Below are positions 1 through 15,957 of a stretch of 64,000 bases of DNA, in pieces; positions within the stretch are counted from its first letter, which is position 1, and each line of letters begins with the position of its first letter. The notes beneath the pieces were generated by a model. The model was not told the DNA's origin. It saw only the letters and a program-made list of their open reading frames with translations, and did no database searches. Made by a program: the position numbers and the translations under genes. Source of the DNA: Hyaloperonospora brassicae (lineage: Eukaryota; Oomycota; Peronosporomycetes; Peronosporales; Peronosporaceae); NCBI GenBank assembly GCA_947650285.1, contig CANTFL010000711.1, positions 1 through 64,000 on the forward strand. Direction: 5' to 3'.

Positions 1-888
1 CACCAGCTTGATCGCGATCACCTACCTGATCAATGGTCACAATCGTGACCAAATATCTGATCACTGATCACGATCACGACCACATATCTGATCGTGATCG
101 CCTTGCTGATCGCGGATCACATGGTGTGCTCCATACCAACTTGATCACGATCACCTACCTGATCAATGATCACGATCGCGATCACATATCTGATCACTGA
201 TCACGACCTCGATTGCTTTTCGATCGTGATTGCCTTGCTGATCGCGGATCACATGGTGTGCTCCACACCAACTCGATCGCGATTGCTTCCTGATCGGGAT
301 CGCCTTGCTGATCGCGGATCACATGGTGTGCTCCACACCAACTTGATCGCGATCACCTACCTGATCAATGGTCACGATCGCGATTACATACCAGATCAAT
401 GGTCATGATCGCGATCGCAGGCCTTCTCACTGATCACGATCTCGATCGCTTCCTGATCGTGATCGCCTTGCTGATCGCGATCACAAGGTATGCTTCACGT
501 TAGCTTGATCCCGATCACCTACCTGATCAATGATCACGATCGTGATCACATACCTGATCAATGGTCACGATCGCGATCGCTTCCTGATCGTGATCGCCTT
601 GCTGATCGCGGATCACATGGTCTGCTCCATACCAACTTGATCACGATCACCTACCTGATCAATGGTCACGATCGCGACCATATATCTGATCACTGATCAC
701 GATCTCGATCGCTTCCTGGTCGTAATCGCCTTGCTGATCGCGGATCACATGGTGTGCTCCACACCAGCTTAATCGCGGTCACCTACCTGATCAATGGTCA
801 CGATCGCGACCAATTTTCCGATCACTGATCACGATCTCGATTGCTTTTCGATCGTGATCGCCTTGCTGATCGCGGATCACATGGTGTG

Positions 889-1858
889 CTCCACACCAAC
901 TTGATCGCGATCACCTACCTGATCAACGGTCATGATCGCGATCACATATCTGGTAAATGATCACGATCGCGATCACCTACCTGACAAATGGTCACGATCA
1001 CGACCACATATCTGATCACTGATCACGATCTCGATCGCTTCCTGATCGTGATCGCCTTGCTGATCGCGGATCACACGGTGTGCTCCACACCAGCTTGATC
1101 GCGATCACCTACCTGATCAATGGTCACGATTGCGATCACATACCTGATCAATGATCACGATCGCGGTGACCTACCTGATCAATGATCATGATCGCGATCA
1201 CATACCTGATCACTGATCACGATCTCGATCGCTTCCTGATCGTGATCGCCTTGCTAATCGCGGATAACATGGTGTGCTCCACACCAACTTGATCGCGATC
1301 ACCTACCTGATCAACGGTCACGATCGCGATCACATATCTGATAAATGATCACGATCGCGATCACCTACCTGACAAATGGTCACGATCACGACCACATATC
1401 TGATCACTGATCACGATATCGATCGCTTCCTGATCGTGATCGATTTGCTGATCGCGGATCACATGGTATGCTCCACACCAACTTGATCGCGATTACATAC
1501 CTGATCAATGGTCACGATCGCGATCACCTACCTGATCAATGGTCACGATCGCAATCACCTACCTGACAAATGGTCACGATCACGACCACATATCTGATCA
1601 CTGATCACGATCTCGATCGCTTCCTGATCGTGATCGCCTTGCTGATCGCGGATCACATGTTGTGCTCCACACCAGCTTGATCGCGATCACCTACCTGATC
1701 AATGGTCACGATTGCGATCACATACCTGATCAATGATCACGATCGCGGTGACCTACCTGATCAATGATCATGATCGCGATCACATACCTGATCACTGATC
1801 ACGATCTCGATCGCTTCCTGATCGTGATCGCCTTGCTAATCGTGGATAACATAGTGTG
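889..1858. repeat. Five consecutive 194-bp (n=4) monomers
   Basis: The landmark CTCCACACC recurs at 889, 1083, 1277, 1471, 1665 and 1859, giving five spacings of exactly 194 bp (70 + 4 x 31). In alternate monomers the spacer units carry the same diagnostic variants, for example CGATCGCGGTGACCTACCTG at ~1157 and ~1743. This suggests a two-monomer (388-bp) higher-order unit locally. Confidence 0.85.
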
Positions 1859-3003
1859 CTCCACACCAACTTGATCGCGATCACCTACCTGATCAACGGT
1901 CACGATCGCGATCACATATCTGATAAATGATCACGATCGCGATCACATACCTGATCACTGATCACGATCTCGATCGCTTCCTGATCGTGATCGCCTTGCT
2001 GATCGCGGATCACATGGTGTGCTCCATACCAACTTGATCACGATCACCTACCTGATCAATGATCACGATCGCGATCACCTACCTGATCACTGATCACGAT
2101 CTTGATCGCTTCCTGGTCGTGATCGCCTTGCTGATCGCGGATCACATGGTGTGCTCCACACCAGCTTGATCGCGATCACCTACCTGATCAATGGTCACGA
2201 TCGCGACCAATTTTCCGATCACTGATCACGATCTCGATTGCTTTTCGATCGTGATCGCCTTGCTGATCGCGGATCACATGGTCTGCTCCACACCAACTTG
2301 ATAGCGATCACCTACCTGATCAATGGTCACGATTGCGATCACATACCTGATCAATGATCACGATCGCGGTGACCTACCTGATAAATGATCACGATCGCGA
2401 TCACATACCTGATCACTGATAACGATCTCGATCGCTTCCTGATCGTGATCGCCTTGCTGATCGCGGATCACATGGTGTGCTCCATACCAACTTGATCACG
2501 ATCACCTACCTGATCAATGGTCACAATCGCGACCAATTTTCCGATCACTGATCACGATCTCGATCGCTTCCTGATCGTGATCGCCTTGCTGATCGCGGAT
2601 CACATGGTGTGCTCCACACCAGCTTAATCGCGATCACCTACCTGATCAATGGTCACGATCGCGACCAATTTTCCGATCACTGATCACGATCTCGATTGCT
2701 TTTCGATCGTGATCGCCTTGCTGATCGCGGATCACATGGTCTGCTTCACACCAACTTGATCGCGATCACCTACCTGATCAATGGTCACGATCGCGATCAC
2801 ATATCTGATCACTGATCACGATCTCGATCGCTTCCTGATCGTGATCGCCTTGCTGGTTGCGGATCACATGGTATGCTCCACACCAACTTGATCGCGATTA
2901 CATACCTGATCAATGGTCATGATCGCGATCACCTACCTGATCAATGGTCACGATCGCAATCACCTACCTGATCAATGGTCACGATCACGACCACATATCT
3001 GAT

Positions 3004-3717
3004 CACTGATCACGATCTCGATCGCTTCCTGATCGTGATCGCCTTGCTGATCGCGGATCACTCGGTGTGCTCCACACCAGCTTGATCGCGATCACCTACC
3101 TGATCAATGGTCACGATTGCGATCACATACCTGATCAATGATCACGATCGCGGTGACCTACCTGATCAATGATCAAGATCGCGATCACATACCTGATCAC
3201 TGATCACGATCTCGATTGCTTTTCGATCGTGATCGCCTTGCTAATCGCGGATCACATGGTGTGCTCCACACCGACTTGATCGCGATCACCTACCTGATCT
3301 ACGGTCACGATTGCGATCACATATCTGATCACTGATCACGATCGCGATCACATATCTGATCACTGATCACGATCTCGATCGCTTCCTGATCGTGATCGCC
3401 TTGCTGATCGCGGATCACTCGGTGTGCTCCACACCAGCTTGATCGCGATCACCTACCTGATCAATGGTCACGATTGCGATCACATACCTGATCAATGATC
3501 ACGATCGCGGTGACCTACCTGATCAATGATCAAGATCGCGATCACATACCTGATCACTGATCACGATCTCGATTGCTTTTCGATCGTGATCGCCTTGCTA
3601 ATCGCGGATCACATGGTGTGCTCCACACCGACTTGATCGCGATCACCTACCTGATCTACGGTCACGATTGCGATCACATATCTGATCACTGATCACGATC
3701 GCGATCACATATCTGAT
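3004..3717. repeat. 357-bp direct tandem duplication within the satellite
   Basis: Diagnostic variants recur with an offset of exactly 357 bp: CTCGGTGTGCTCC at 3061 and 3418, and CTAATCGCGGATCACATGG at 3241 and 3598. The spacer variant GATCAAGATCGCGATCAC also occurs in both copies. 357 equals 2 x 70 + 7 x 31, so the unit respects monomer boundaries. Ends are approximate. Confidence 0.85.
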
Positions 3718-4309
3718 CACTGATCACGATCTCGATCGCTTCCTGATCGTGATCGCCTTGCTGATCGCGGATCACATGGTCTGCTCCACATCAACTTGGT
3801 CACGATCACCTACCAGATCAATGATCACGATCGCGATGACCTACCTGATCAATGATCACGATCACGACCACATATCTGATCACTGATCACGATCTCGATC
3901 GCTTCCTGATCGTGATCGCCTTGCTGATCGCGGATCACATGGTGTGCTCCACACCAACTTGATCGCGATCACCTACCTGATCAATGGTCACGATCGCGAC
4001 CCCATTCCTGATCAATGATCACGATCGGAATAACCTACCTGATCAATGGTCACGATGACGATCACCTTCCTTATCAATGGTCACGATTACGACCACATAT
4101 CTGATCACTGATCACGATCTCGATCGCTTTTTGATCGTTATCGCATTGCTGATCGCGGATCACATGGTGTGCTCCACATCAACTTGGTCACGATTACCTA
4201 CCAGATCAATGATACAATCGCGATCACATACCTGATCAATGATCACGATCACGACCACATATCTGATCACTGATCACGATCTCTATCGCTTCCTGATCGT
4301 GATCGCCTT

Positions 4310-7300
4310 GCTGATCGCGGATCACATGGTCTGCTCCACACCAGCTTGATCGCGATCACCTACCTGATCAATGGTCACAGTCGCGATCACATATCTGATC
4401 ACTGATCACGATCTCGACCACATATCTGATCACTGATCACGATCTCGACCACATATCTGATCACTGATCACGATTTCGATCACTTCCTGATCGTGATCGC
4501 CTTGCTGATCGCGGATCACATGGTGTGCTCAACACCAGCTTGATCACGATCACCTACCTGATCAATGATACAATCGCGATCACATACCTGATCAATGATC
4601 ACGATCACGACCACATATCTGATCACTGATCACGATCTCGATCGCTTCCTGATCGTGATCGCCTTGCTGATCGCGGATCACATGGTCTGCTCAACACCAA
4701 CTTGATCGCGATCACCTACCTGATCAATGGTCACGATCGCGACCCCATTCCTGATCAATGATCACGATCGGAATAACCTACCTGATCAATGGTCACGATG
4801 ACGATCACCTTCCTTATCAATGGTCACGATCTCGACCACATATCTGATCACTGATCACGATCTCGATCGCTTCCTGATCGTGATCGCCATGCTGGTCGCG
4901 GATCACATGGTGTGCTCCACACCAGCTTGATCGCGATCACCTACCTGATCAATGATCACAATCGCGATCACATACCTGTTCAATGTTCACGATCACGACC
5001 ACATATCTGATCACTGATCAGGATCTCGATCGCTTTCTGATCGTTATCGCCTTGCTGGTTGCGGATCACATGGTGTGCTCCACACCAACTCGATCGCGAT
5101 CACCTCCCTGATCAATGGTCACGATTGCGATCACCTACCTGATCAATGATCACGATCGCGATCACCTTCCTTATCAATGGTCACGATCACGACCATATAT
5201 CTAATCACTTTTCACGATCTCGATCGCTTCCTGATCGTGATCGCCTTGCTGATCGCGGATCACATGGTGTGCTCTACACCAACTTGATCGCGATCACCTA
5301 CCTGATCAATGGTCACGATCACGACCATATATCTGATCACTGATCACGATCTCGATCGCTTCCTGATCGTGATCGCCTTGCTGATCGCGGATCACATGGT
5401 GTGCTCCACACCAGCTTGATCGCGATCACCTACCTGATCAATGGTCACGATCACGACCATATATCTGATCACTGATCACGATCTCGATCGCTTCCTGATC
5501 GTGATCGCCTTGCTGATCGCGGATCACATGGTGTGCTCCACACCAACTTGATCGCGATCACCTACCTGATCAATGGTCACAATCGCGACCAAATATCTGA
5601 TCACTGATCACTATCACGACCACATATCTGATCACTGATCACGATCTCGATTGCTTCCTGATCGTGATCGCCTTGCTGATCGCGGATCACATGGTCTGCT
5701 CCACATCAACTTGGTCACGATCACCTACCTGATCAATGGTCACGATCACGACCATATATCTGATCACTGATCACGATCTCGATCGCTTCCTGATCGTGAT
5801 CGCCTTGCTGATCGCGGATCACATGGTCTGCTCCACACCAGCTTGATCGCGATCACCTACCTGATCAATGGTCACAGTCGCGATCACATACCTGATCAAT
5901 GATCACGATCTCGACCACATATCTGATCACTGATCACGATCTCTATCGCTTCCTGATCGTGATCGCCTTGCTGATCGCGGATCACATGGTCTGCTCCACA
6001 CCAGCTTGATCGCGATCACCTACCTGATCAATGGTCACAGTCGCGATCACATATCTGATCACTGATCACGATCTCGACCACATATCTGATCACTGATCAC
6101 GATCTCGACCACATATCTGATCACTGATCACGATTTCGATCACTTCCTGATCGTGATCGCCTTGCTGATCGCGGATCACATGGTGTGCTCAACACCAGCT
6201 TGATCACGATCACCTACCTGATCAATGATACAATCGCGATCACATACCTGATCAATGATCACGATCACGACCACATATCTGATCACTGATCACGATCTCG
6301 ATCGCTTCCTGATCGTGATCGCCTTGCTGATCGCGGATCACATGGTCTGCTCAACACCAACTTGATCGCGATCACCTACCTGATCAATGGTCACGATCGC
6401 GACCCCATTCCTGATCAATGATCACGATCGGAATAACCTACCTGATCAATGGTCACGATGACGATCACCTTCCTTATCAATGGTCACGATTACGACCACA
6501 TATCTGATCACTGATCACGATCTCGATCGCTTTTTGATCGTTATCGCATTGCTGATCGCGGATCACATGGTGTGCTCCACATCAACTTGGTCACGATTAC
6601 CTACCTGATCAATGATACAATCGCGATCACATACCTGATCAATGATCACGATCACGACCACATATCTGATCACTGATCACGATCTCTATCGCTTCCTGAT
6701 CGTGATCGCCTTGCTGATCGCGGATCACATGGTCTGCTCCACACCAGCTTGATCGCGATCACCTACCTGATCAATGGTCACAGTCGCGATCACATACCTG
6801 ATCAATGATCACGATCTCGACCACATATCTGATCACTGATCACGATCTCGATCGCTTCCTGATCGTGATCGCCATGCTGGTCGCGGATCACATGGTGTGC
6901 TCCACACCAGCTTGATCGCGATCACCTACCTGATCAATGATCACAATCGCGATCACATACCTGTTCAATGTTCACGATCACGACCACATATCTGATCACT
7001 GATCAGGATCTCGATCGCTTTCTGATCGTTATCGCCTTGCTGGTTGCGGATCACATGGTGTGCTCCACACCAACTCGATCGCGATCACCTCCCTGATCAA
7101 TGGTCACGATTGCGATCACCTACCTGATCAATGATCACGATCGCGATCACCTTCCTTATCAATGGTCACGATCACGACCATATATCTAATCACTTTTCAC
7201 GATCTCGATCGCTTCCTGATCGTGATCGCCTTGCTGATCGCGGATCACATGGTGTGCTCTACACCAACTTGATCGCGATCACCTACCTGATCAATGGTCA

Positions 7301-7810
7301 CGATCACGACCATATATCTGATCACTGATCACGATCTCGATCGCTTCCTGATCGTGATCGCCTTGCTGATCGCGGATCACATGGTGTGCTCCACACCAGC
7401 TTGATCGCGATCACCTACCTGATCAATGGTCACGATCACGACCATATATCTGATCACTGATCACGATCTCGATCGCTTCCTGATCGTGATCGCCTTGCTG
7501 ATCGCGGATCACATGGTGTGCTCCACACCAACTTGATCGCGATCACCTACCTGATCAATGGTCACAATCGCGACCAAATATCTGATCACTGATCACTATC
7601 ACGACCACATATCTGATCACTGATCACGATCTCGATTGCTTCCTGATCGTGATCGCCTTGCTGATCGCGGATCACATGGTCTGCTCCACATCAACTTGGT
7701 CACGATCACCTACCTGATCAATGGTCACGATCACGACCATATATCTGATCACTGATCACGATCTCGATCGCTTCCTGATCGTGATCGCCTTGCTGATCGC
7801 GGATCACATG
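4310..7810. repeat. Compound segmental duplication (offsets 1,660 and 1,985 bp)
   Basis: The stretch ~4,310-4,830 recurs at ~5,970-6,490 with an offset of 1,660; for example GACCCCATTCCTGATCAATG lies at 4741 and 6401. The stretch ~4,850-5,825 recurs at ~6,835-7,810 with an offset of 1,985, including rare variants such as GCCATGCTGGTCGCGG and CACTTTTCACGATCTCG. The extra ~325 bp in the second copy (about 6,490-6,835) resembles sequence near 4,080-4,400, so at least two overlapping unequal exchanges are needed. Ends are approximate. Confidence 0.8.
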
Positions 7811-8191
7811 GTGTGCTCTACACCAACTTGATCGCGATCACCTACCTGATCAATGGTCACGATCGCGATCACCTACCTGATCACTGATAAGATCGATATC
7901 ACCTTCCGTATCAATGGTCACGATCACGATCGCTTCCTGATTGTGATCGCCTCGCTGACCGCGGATCACATGGTCTGCTCCACACCAGCTTGATCGCGAT
8001 CACCTACCTGTTCAATGGTCACAATCGCGACCAAATATCTGATCAATGATCACGATATCGATTGCTTCCTGACCGTGATCGCCTTGATGATCGCGGATCA
8101 CATGGTCTGCTCCACATCAACTTGGTCACGATCACCTACCTGATCAATGGTCACGATCGCGATTACCTACCTGATCAACGGTCACGATCGC

Positions 8192-9800
8192 AAAAACCTA
8201 CCTGATCAATGATCACGATCGCGATCACCTTCCTTATTAATGGTCACGATCTCGACCATATATCTGATCACTGATCACGATCTCGATCGCTTTCTGATCG
8301 TGATCGCCTTGCTGATCGCGGATCACATGGTCTGCTCCACATCAACTTGGTCACGATCACCTACCTGATCAATGGTCACGATCCCGACCACATATCTGAT
8401 CACTGATCACGATCTCGATTGCTTCCTGATCGTGATCGCCTTTCTGATTGCGGATCTCATGGTATGCTCCACATCAACTTGGTCACGATCACCTACCTGA
8501 TCAATGATCACGATCGCGATCACCTACCTGACAAATGGTCACGATCACGACCATATATCTGATCACTGATCACGATCTCGATCGCTTCCTGATCGTTATC
8601 GCCTTGCTGATCGCGGATCACATGGTGTGCCCCACACCAGCTTGATCGCGATCACCTACCTGATCAATGATCACGAGTGCGATCACATATCTGATCACTG
8701 ATCACGATCTCGATCGCTTCCTGATCGTGATCGCCTTGCTGATCGCAGATCACATGATGTGCTCCACACCAGCTTGATCGCGATCACCTACCTGATCAAT
8801 GGTCACGATCCCGACCACATATCTGATCACTGATCACGATCTCGATCGCTTCCTGATCGTGATCGCCTTTCTGATTGCGGATCTCATGGTATGCTCCACA
8901 TCAACTTGGTCACGATCACCTACCTGATCAATGGTCACGATCACGACCATATATCTGATCACTGATCACGATCTCGATCGCTTCCTGATCGTGATCGCCT
9001 TGCTGATCGCGGATCACATGGTGTGCTCCACACCAGCTTGATCGCGATCACCTACCTGATCAATGGTCACGATCGCGATCACATACCTGATCACTGATAA
9101 GATCGAGATCACCTACCTGATTAATGGTCACGATCACGACCACATATCTGATCACTGATCACGATCTCGATCGCTTCCTGATCGTGATCGCCTTTCTGAT
9201 CGCGGATCTCATGGTATGCTCCACATCAACTTGGTCACGATCACCTACCTGATCAATGGTCACGATCGCGATTACCTACCTGATCAACGGTCACGATCGC
9301 AAAAACCTACCTGATCAATGATCACGATCGCGATCACCTTCCTTATTATTGGTCACGATCTAGACCATATATCTGATCACTGATCACGATATCGATCGCT
9401 TTCTGATCGTGATCGCCTTGCTGATCGCGGATCACATGGTCTGCTCCACACCAGCTTGATCACGATCACCTACCTGATCAATGATCACGATCTCGACCAT
9501 ATATCTGATCACTGATCACGATCTCGATCGCTTCCTGATCGTGATCGCCTTGCTGATCGCGGATCTCATGGTATGCTCCACATCAACTTGGTCACGATCA
9601 CCTACCTGATCAATGGTCACGATCGCGATTACCTACCTGATCAACGGTCACGATCGCAAAAACCTACCTGATCAATGATCACGATCGCGATCACCTTCCT
9701 TATTAATGGTCACGATCTAGACCATATATCTGATCACTGATCACGATATCGATCGCTTTCTGATCGTGATCGCCTTGCTGATCGCGGATCACATGGTCTG
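8192..9800. repeat. Recurrent 357-bp higher-order unit (132 + 225)
   Basis: The rare spacer variant GCAAAAACCTACCTGATC occurs with its A-run at 8192, 9301 and 9658. The last two are 357 bp apart, and the variant CTCATGGTATGCTCC at 9208 and 9565 gives the same offset. The 357-bp unit consists of one 132-bp (n=2) and one 225-bp (n=5) monomer, measured at 9219-9444-9576-9801. This is the same length as the independent duplication at 3.0-3.7 kb. Confidence 0.8.
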
Positions 9801-12800
9801 CTCCACACCAGCTTGATCGCGATCACCTACCTGATCAATGGTCACGATTGCGATCACATATCTGATCACTGATCACGATCTCGATGGCTTCCTGATCGTG
9901 ATCGCCTTGCTGATCGCAGATCACATGGTGTGCTCCACACCAGCTTGATCGCGATCACCTACCTGATCAATGGTCACGATCACGACCATATATCTGATCA
10001 ATGATCACGATCTCGATTGCTTCCTGATCGTGATCGCCTTTCTGATCGCGGATCTCATGGTGTGCTCCACATCAACTTGGTCACGATCACCTACCAGATC
10101 TAAGATCACGATCGCGATGACCCACCTGATCCGTGATCACGATCACGACCACATATCTGATCACTGATCACGATCTCGATCGCTTCCTGATCGTGATCGC
10201 CTTGCTGGTCGCGGATCACATGGTGTGCTCCACACCAACTTGATCGCGATCACCTACCTGATCAATGGTCACAATCGCGACCAAATATCTTTTTACTGAT
10301 CACGATCACGACCACATATCTTATCACTGATCACTATATCGATTGCTTCCTGATCGTGATCGCCTGGCTGATCGCGGATCACATGGTGTGCTCCACATCA
10401 ACTTGGTCACGATCACCTACCTGATCAATGGTCAAGATCGCGATCACCTACCTGATCAACGGTCACGATCGCGATCACCTACCTGATCAATGATCACGAT
10501 CGCGATCACCTTCCTTATCAATGGTCACGATCACGACCACATATCTGATCACTGATCACGATCTCGATCGCTTTTTGATCGTTATCGCATTGCTGATCGC
10601 GGATCACATGGTGTGCTCCACACCAACTTGATCGTGATCACCTACCTGATCAATGGTCACGATCGCAATAACCTACCTGATCACTGATTACGATCACGAT
10701 CACCTTCCGTATCAATAGTCACGATCACGACCACATATTTGATCACTGATCATGATCACGACCATATACCTGATCACTGATCACGATCTCGATCGCTTCC
10801 TGATCGTGATCGCCTTGCTGATCGCGGGTCACATGGTATGCTCCACACCAGCTTGATCGGGATCACCTACCTGATCAATGGTCACGATCACGACCACATA
10901 TCTGATCACTGATCACGATCTCGATCGCTTCCTGATCGTGATCGCCTTGCTGATCGCGGATCACATGGTGTGCTCCACACCAGCTTCATCGCGATCACCT
11001 ACCAGATCAATGATCACGATCGCGATGACCTACCTGATCAATGATCACGATCACGACCACATATCTGATCACTGATCACGATCTCGATCGCTTTCTGATC
11101 GTGATCGCCTTGCTGATCGCGAATCACACGGTGTGCTCCACACCGACTTGATCACGATCACCTACCTGATCAATGAGCACGATCACGACCACATATCTGA
11201 TCACTGATCACGATCTCGATCGCTTCCTGATCGTGATCGCCTTGCTTATCGCGGATCACATGGTGTGCTCCACACCAACTTGATCGCGATCACCTACCTG
11301 ATCAATGGTCACGATTGCGATCACATACCTGATCACTGATCACGATCGCGGTGACCTACCTGATCAATGATCACGATCGCGATCACATACCTGATCACTG
11401 ATCACGATCTCGATCGCTTCCTGATCGTGATCGCCTTGCTGATCGCGGATCACATGGTGTGCTCCACACCAACTTGATCGCGATCACCTACCTGATCAAT
11501 GGTCACGATTGCGACCAAATATCTGATCACTGATCACGATCACGACCACATATCTGATCACTGATCACGATATCGATTGCTTCCTGATCGTGATCGCTTG
11601 CTGATCGCGGATCACATGGTCTGGTCCACATCAACTTGGTCACGATCACCTACCTGATCAATGGTCACGATCGCGATCACCTACCTGATCACTGAACACG
11701 ATCGAGATCACCTTCCGTTTCAATGGTCACGATCACGACCACAAATCTGATCACTGATCACGATCTCGATTGCTTCCTGATCGTTATCGCCTTGCTGGTC
11801 GCGGATCACATGGTCTGCTCAACACCAACTTGATGGCGATCACCTACCTAATCAATGGTCACGATCACGTTCACCTACCTGATCACTGATCACGATCGCA
11901 ATCACCTACCTGATCAACGGTCACGATCACGACCACATATCTGATCACTGATCACGATCTCGATCGCTTCCTGATCGTGATCGCCTTGCTGATCGCGGAT
12001 CACACGGTGTGCTCCATATCAACTTGGTCACGATCACCTACCTGATCAATGGTCACGATCGCGATCACCTTCCTTATCAATGGTCACGATCGCGATCACA
12101 TACCTGATCAATGATCACGATCACGACCACATATCTGATCACTGATCACGATCTCGATCGCTTCCTGATCGTGATCGCCTTGCTGATCGCGGATCACATG
12201 GTGTGCTCCACGCGAGCTTGACCGCGATCACCTACCTGATTAATGGTCACGATTGCGATCACATATCTGATCACTGATCACGATCTCGATCGCTTCCTGA
12301 TCGTGATCGCCTTGCTGATCGCGGATCAAATGGTGTGCTCCACACCAGCTTGATCGCGATCGCCTACCTGATCAATGGTCACGATCGCGATCACATATCT
12401 GATCACTGATCATGATCTCGATCGCTTCCTGATCGTGATCGCCTTGCTTAACGCGGATCACATGGTCTGCTCCACACCAGCTTGATCGCGATCACCTACC
12501 TGATCAATGGTCACAGTCGCGATCACATATCTGATCACTGATTACGATCCCAATCACCTACCTGATCAATGGTCACGATCACGACCATATATCTGATCAC
12601 TGATCACGATCGCGATTGCTTCCTGATCGTGATTGCCTTGCTGGTCGCGGATCACATGGTGTGCTCCACAACGAGCTTGACCGCGATCACCTACCTGATT
12701 AATGGTCACGATTGCGATCACATATCTGATCGCTGATCACGATCTCGATCGTTTCCTGATCGTGATCGCCTTGCCGATCGCGGATCACATGGTGTGCTCC

Positions 12801-15800
12801 ACATCAACTTGGTCACGATCACCTACCTGATCAATGATCACGATCTCGACCTCATATCTGATCACTGAACACGATCTCGATCGCTTCCTGATCGTGATCG
12901 CCTTGCTGATCGCGGATCACATGGTGTGCTCCACACCAACTCGATCGCGATTACATACCTGATCAATGGTCACGATCACGATCACATACCTGATCACTGA
13001 TCACGATCTCGATCGCTTCCTGATCGTGATCGCCTTGCTGATCGCGGATCAAATGGTGTGCTCCACACCAGCTTGATCGCGATTACATACCTGATCAATG
13101 GTCACGATCGCGACCCCATACCTGATCAATGATCACGACCGGAACAACCTACCTGATCAATGGTCACGAAGACGATCACCTTCCTTATCAATGGTCACGA
13201 TCACGACCATATATCTGATCACTGATCACGATCTCGATCGCTTCCTGATCGTGATCGCCTTGCTGGTCGCGGATCACATGGTGTGCTCCACATCAACTTG
13301 ATCGCGATCACCTACCTGATCAATGATCACGATCGCGATGACCGTCCTAATCAATGATCACGATCGCGACAACATATCTGATCATCTGATCACGATCTCG
13401 ATCGCTTCCTGATTGCGATCGCCTTGCTGATCGCAGATCACATGGTGTGCTCCACATCAACTTGGTCACGATCACCTACCTGATTAATGATCACGATCTC
13501 GACCATAAATCCGATCACTGAACACGATCTCGATCGCTTCCTGATTGTGATCGCCTTGCTAATCGCGGATCATATCGTGTGCTCCATATCAACTTGATCT
13601 CGATCACCTACCTGATCAATGATCACGATCGCGATCACCCTCCTTATCAATGGTCACGATCGCGATCACATACCTGATCAATGATCACGATCACGACCAC
13701 ATATCTGATCACTGATCACGATCTTGATCGCTTCCTGATCGTGATCGCCTTGCTGATCGCGGATCACATGGTGTGCTCCACACGAGCTTGATCGCGATCA
13801 CCTACCTGATTAATGGTCACGATTGCGATCACATATCTGATCACTGATCATGATCTCGATCGCTTCCTGATCGTGATCGCCTTGCTGATCGCGGATCACA
13901 TGGTGTGCTCCACATCAACTTGGTCACGATCACCTACCTGATTAATGATCACGATCTCGACCATAAATCCGATCACTGGACACGATCTCGATCGCTTCCT
14001 GATTGTGATCGCCTTGCTAATCGCGGATCATATCGTGTGCTCCATATCAACTTGATCGCGATCACCTACCTGATCAATGGTCACGATCGCGATCACCCTC
14101 CTTATCAATGGTCACGATCGCGATCACATACCTGATCAATGATCACGATCACGACCACATATCTGATCACTGATCACGATCTCGATCGCTTCCTGATCGT
14201 GATCGCCTTGCTGATCGCGGATCACATGGTGTGCTCCACACGAGCTTGATCGCGATCACCTACCTGATTAATGGTCACGATTGCGATCACATATCTGATC
14301 ACTGATCATGATCTCGATCGCTTCCTGATCGTGATCGCCTTGCTGATCGCGGATCACATGGTGTGCTCCACACCAGCTCGATCGCGATTACATACCTGAT
14401 CAATGGTCACGATCGCGACCCCATACCTGATCAATGATCACGATCGGAACAACCTACCTGATCAATGGTCACGAAGACGATCACCTTCCTTATCAATGGT
14501 CACGATCACGACCACATATCTGATCACTGATCACGATCTCGATCGCTTCCTGATCGTGATCGCCTTGCTGATCGCGGATCACATGGTGTGCTCCACACCA
14601 ACTTGATCGCGATCACCTACCTGATCAATGGTCACGATCGCGATCAAATATCTGATCACTGATCACGATCTCGATCGCTTCCTGATCGTGATCGCCTTGC
14701 TGATCGCGGATCACATGGTGTACTCCACACCAGCTTGATCGCGATCACCTACCTGATCAATAATCACGATCTCGATGACCTACCAGATCGATGATCACGA
14801 TCGCGATCACATATCTGATCACTGATCACGATCTCGATCACATACCTGATCACTGATCACGATCTCGATCGCTTCCTGATCGTGATCGCCTTGCTGATCG
14901 CGGATCACATGGTGTGCTCCACACCAACTTGATCGCGATCACCTACCTGATCAATGGTCACAGTCGCGATCACCTACCTGATCAATGGTCACGATCCCGT
15001 ACATACCTGATCACTGATCACGATCTCGATCGCTTCCTGATCGTGATCGCCTTGCTGGTCGCGGATCACATGGGTGCTCCACGCGAACTGTCGCGATCAC
15101 CTACCTGATCAATGATCACGTTCTCAATCACATACCTAACCAAGATCACGTTCTCGACCACATACCTGATCACTGATCACGATCTCGATCGCTTCCTGAT
15201 CGTGATCGCCTTGCTGATCGCGGATCACATGGTGTGCTCCACACCAACTTGATCGCGATCACCTACCTGATCAATGATCACGATCGCGATCACCTACCTG
15301 TTCAATGTTCACGATCACGACCACATATCTGATCACTGATCACGATCTCGATCGCTTCCTGATCGTTATCGCCTTGCTGGTCGCGGATCACATGGTGTAC
15401 TCCACACCAACTTGATCGCGATCACCTACCTGATCAATGGTCACGATCACGTTCACCTACCTGATCACTGATCACGATCGCAATCACCTACCTGATCAAC
15501 GGTCACGATCACGACCACATATCTGATCACTGATCACGATCTCGATCGCTTCCTGATCGTGATCGCCTTGCTGATCGCGGATCACATGGTGTACTCCATA
15601 TCAACTTGGTCGCGATCACCTACCTGATCAATGGTCACGATCGCGATCACCTTCCTTATCAATGGTCACGATCGCGATCACATACCTGATCAATGATCAC
15701 GATCACGATCACATATCTGATCACTGATCACGATCTCGATCGCTTCCTGATCGTGATCGCCTTGCTGATCGCGGATCACATGGTGTGCTCCACACGAGCT

Positions 15801-15957
15801 TGGTCACGATCACCTACCTGATTAAATGATCACGATCTCGACCACATATCTGATCACTGATCACGATCTCGATCGCTTCCTGATCGTGATCTCCTTGCTG
15901 ATCGCGGATCAAATGGTGTGCTCCACACCAGCTTGATCGCGATCACATACCTGATCA

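Noticed and set aside
166..408. Possibility that the 132-bp (44-codon) form encodes a repeat protein.
   Set aside because: Every frame of the regular 132-bp monomer meets a stop in each repeat, and monomers of 101, 163 and 194 bp destroy any frame periodicity.
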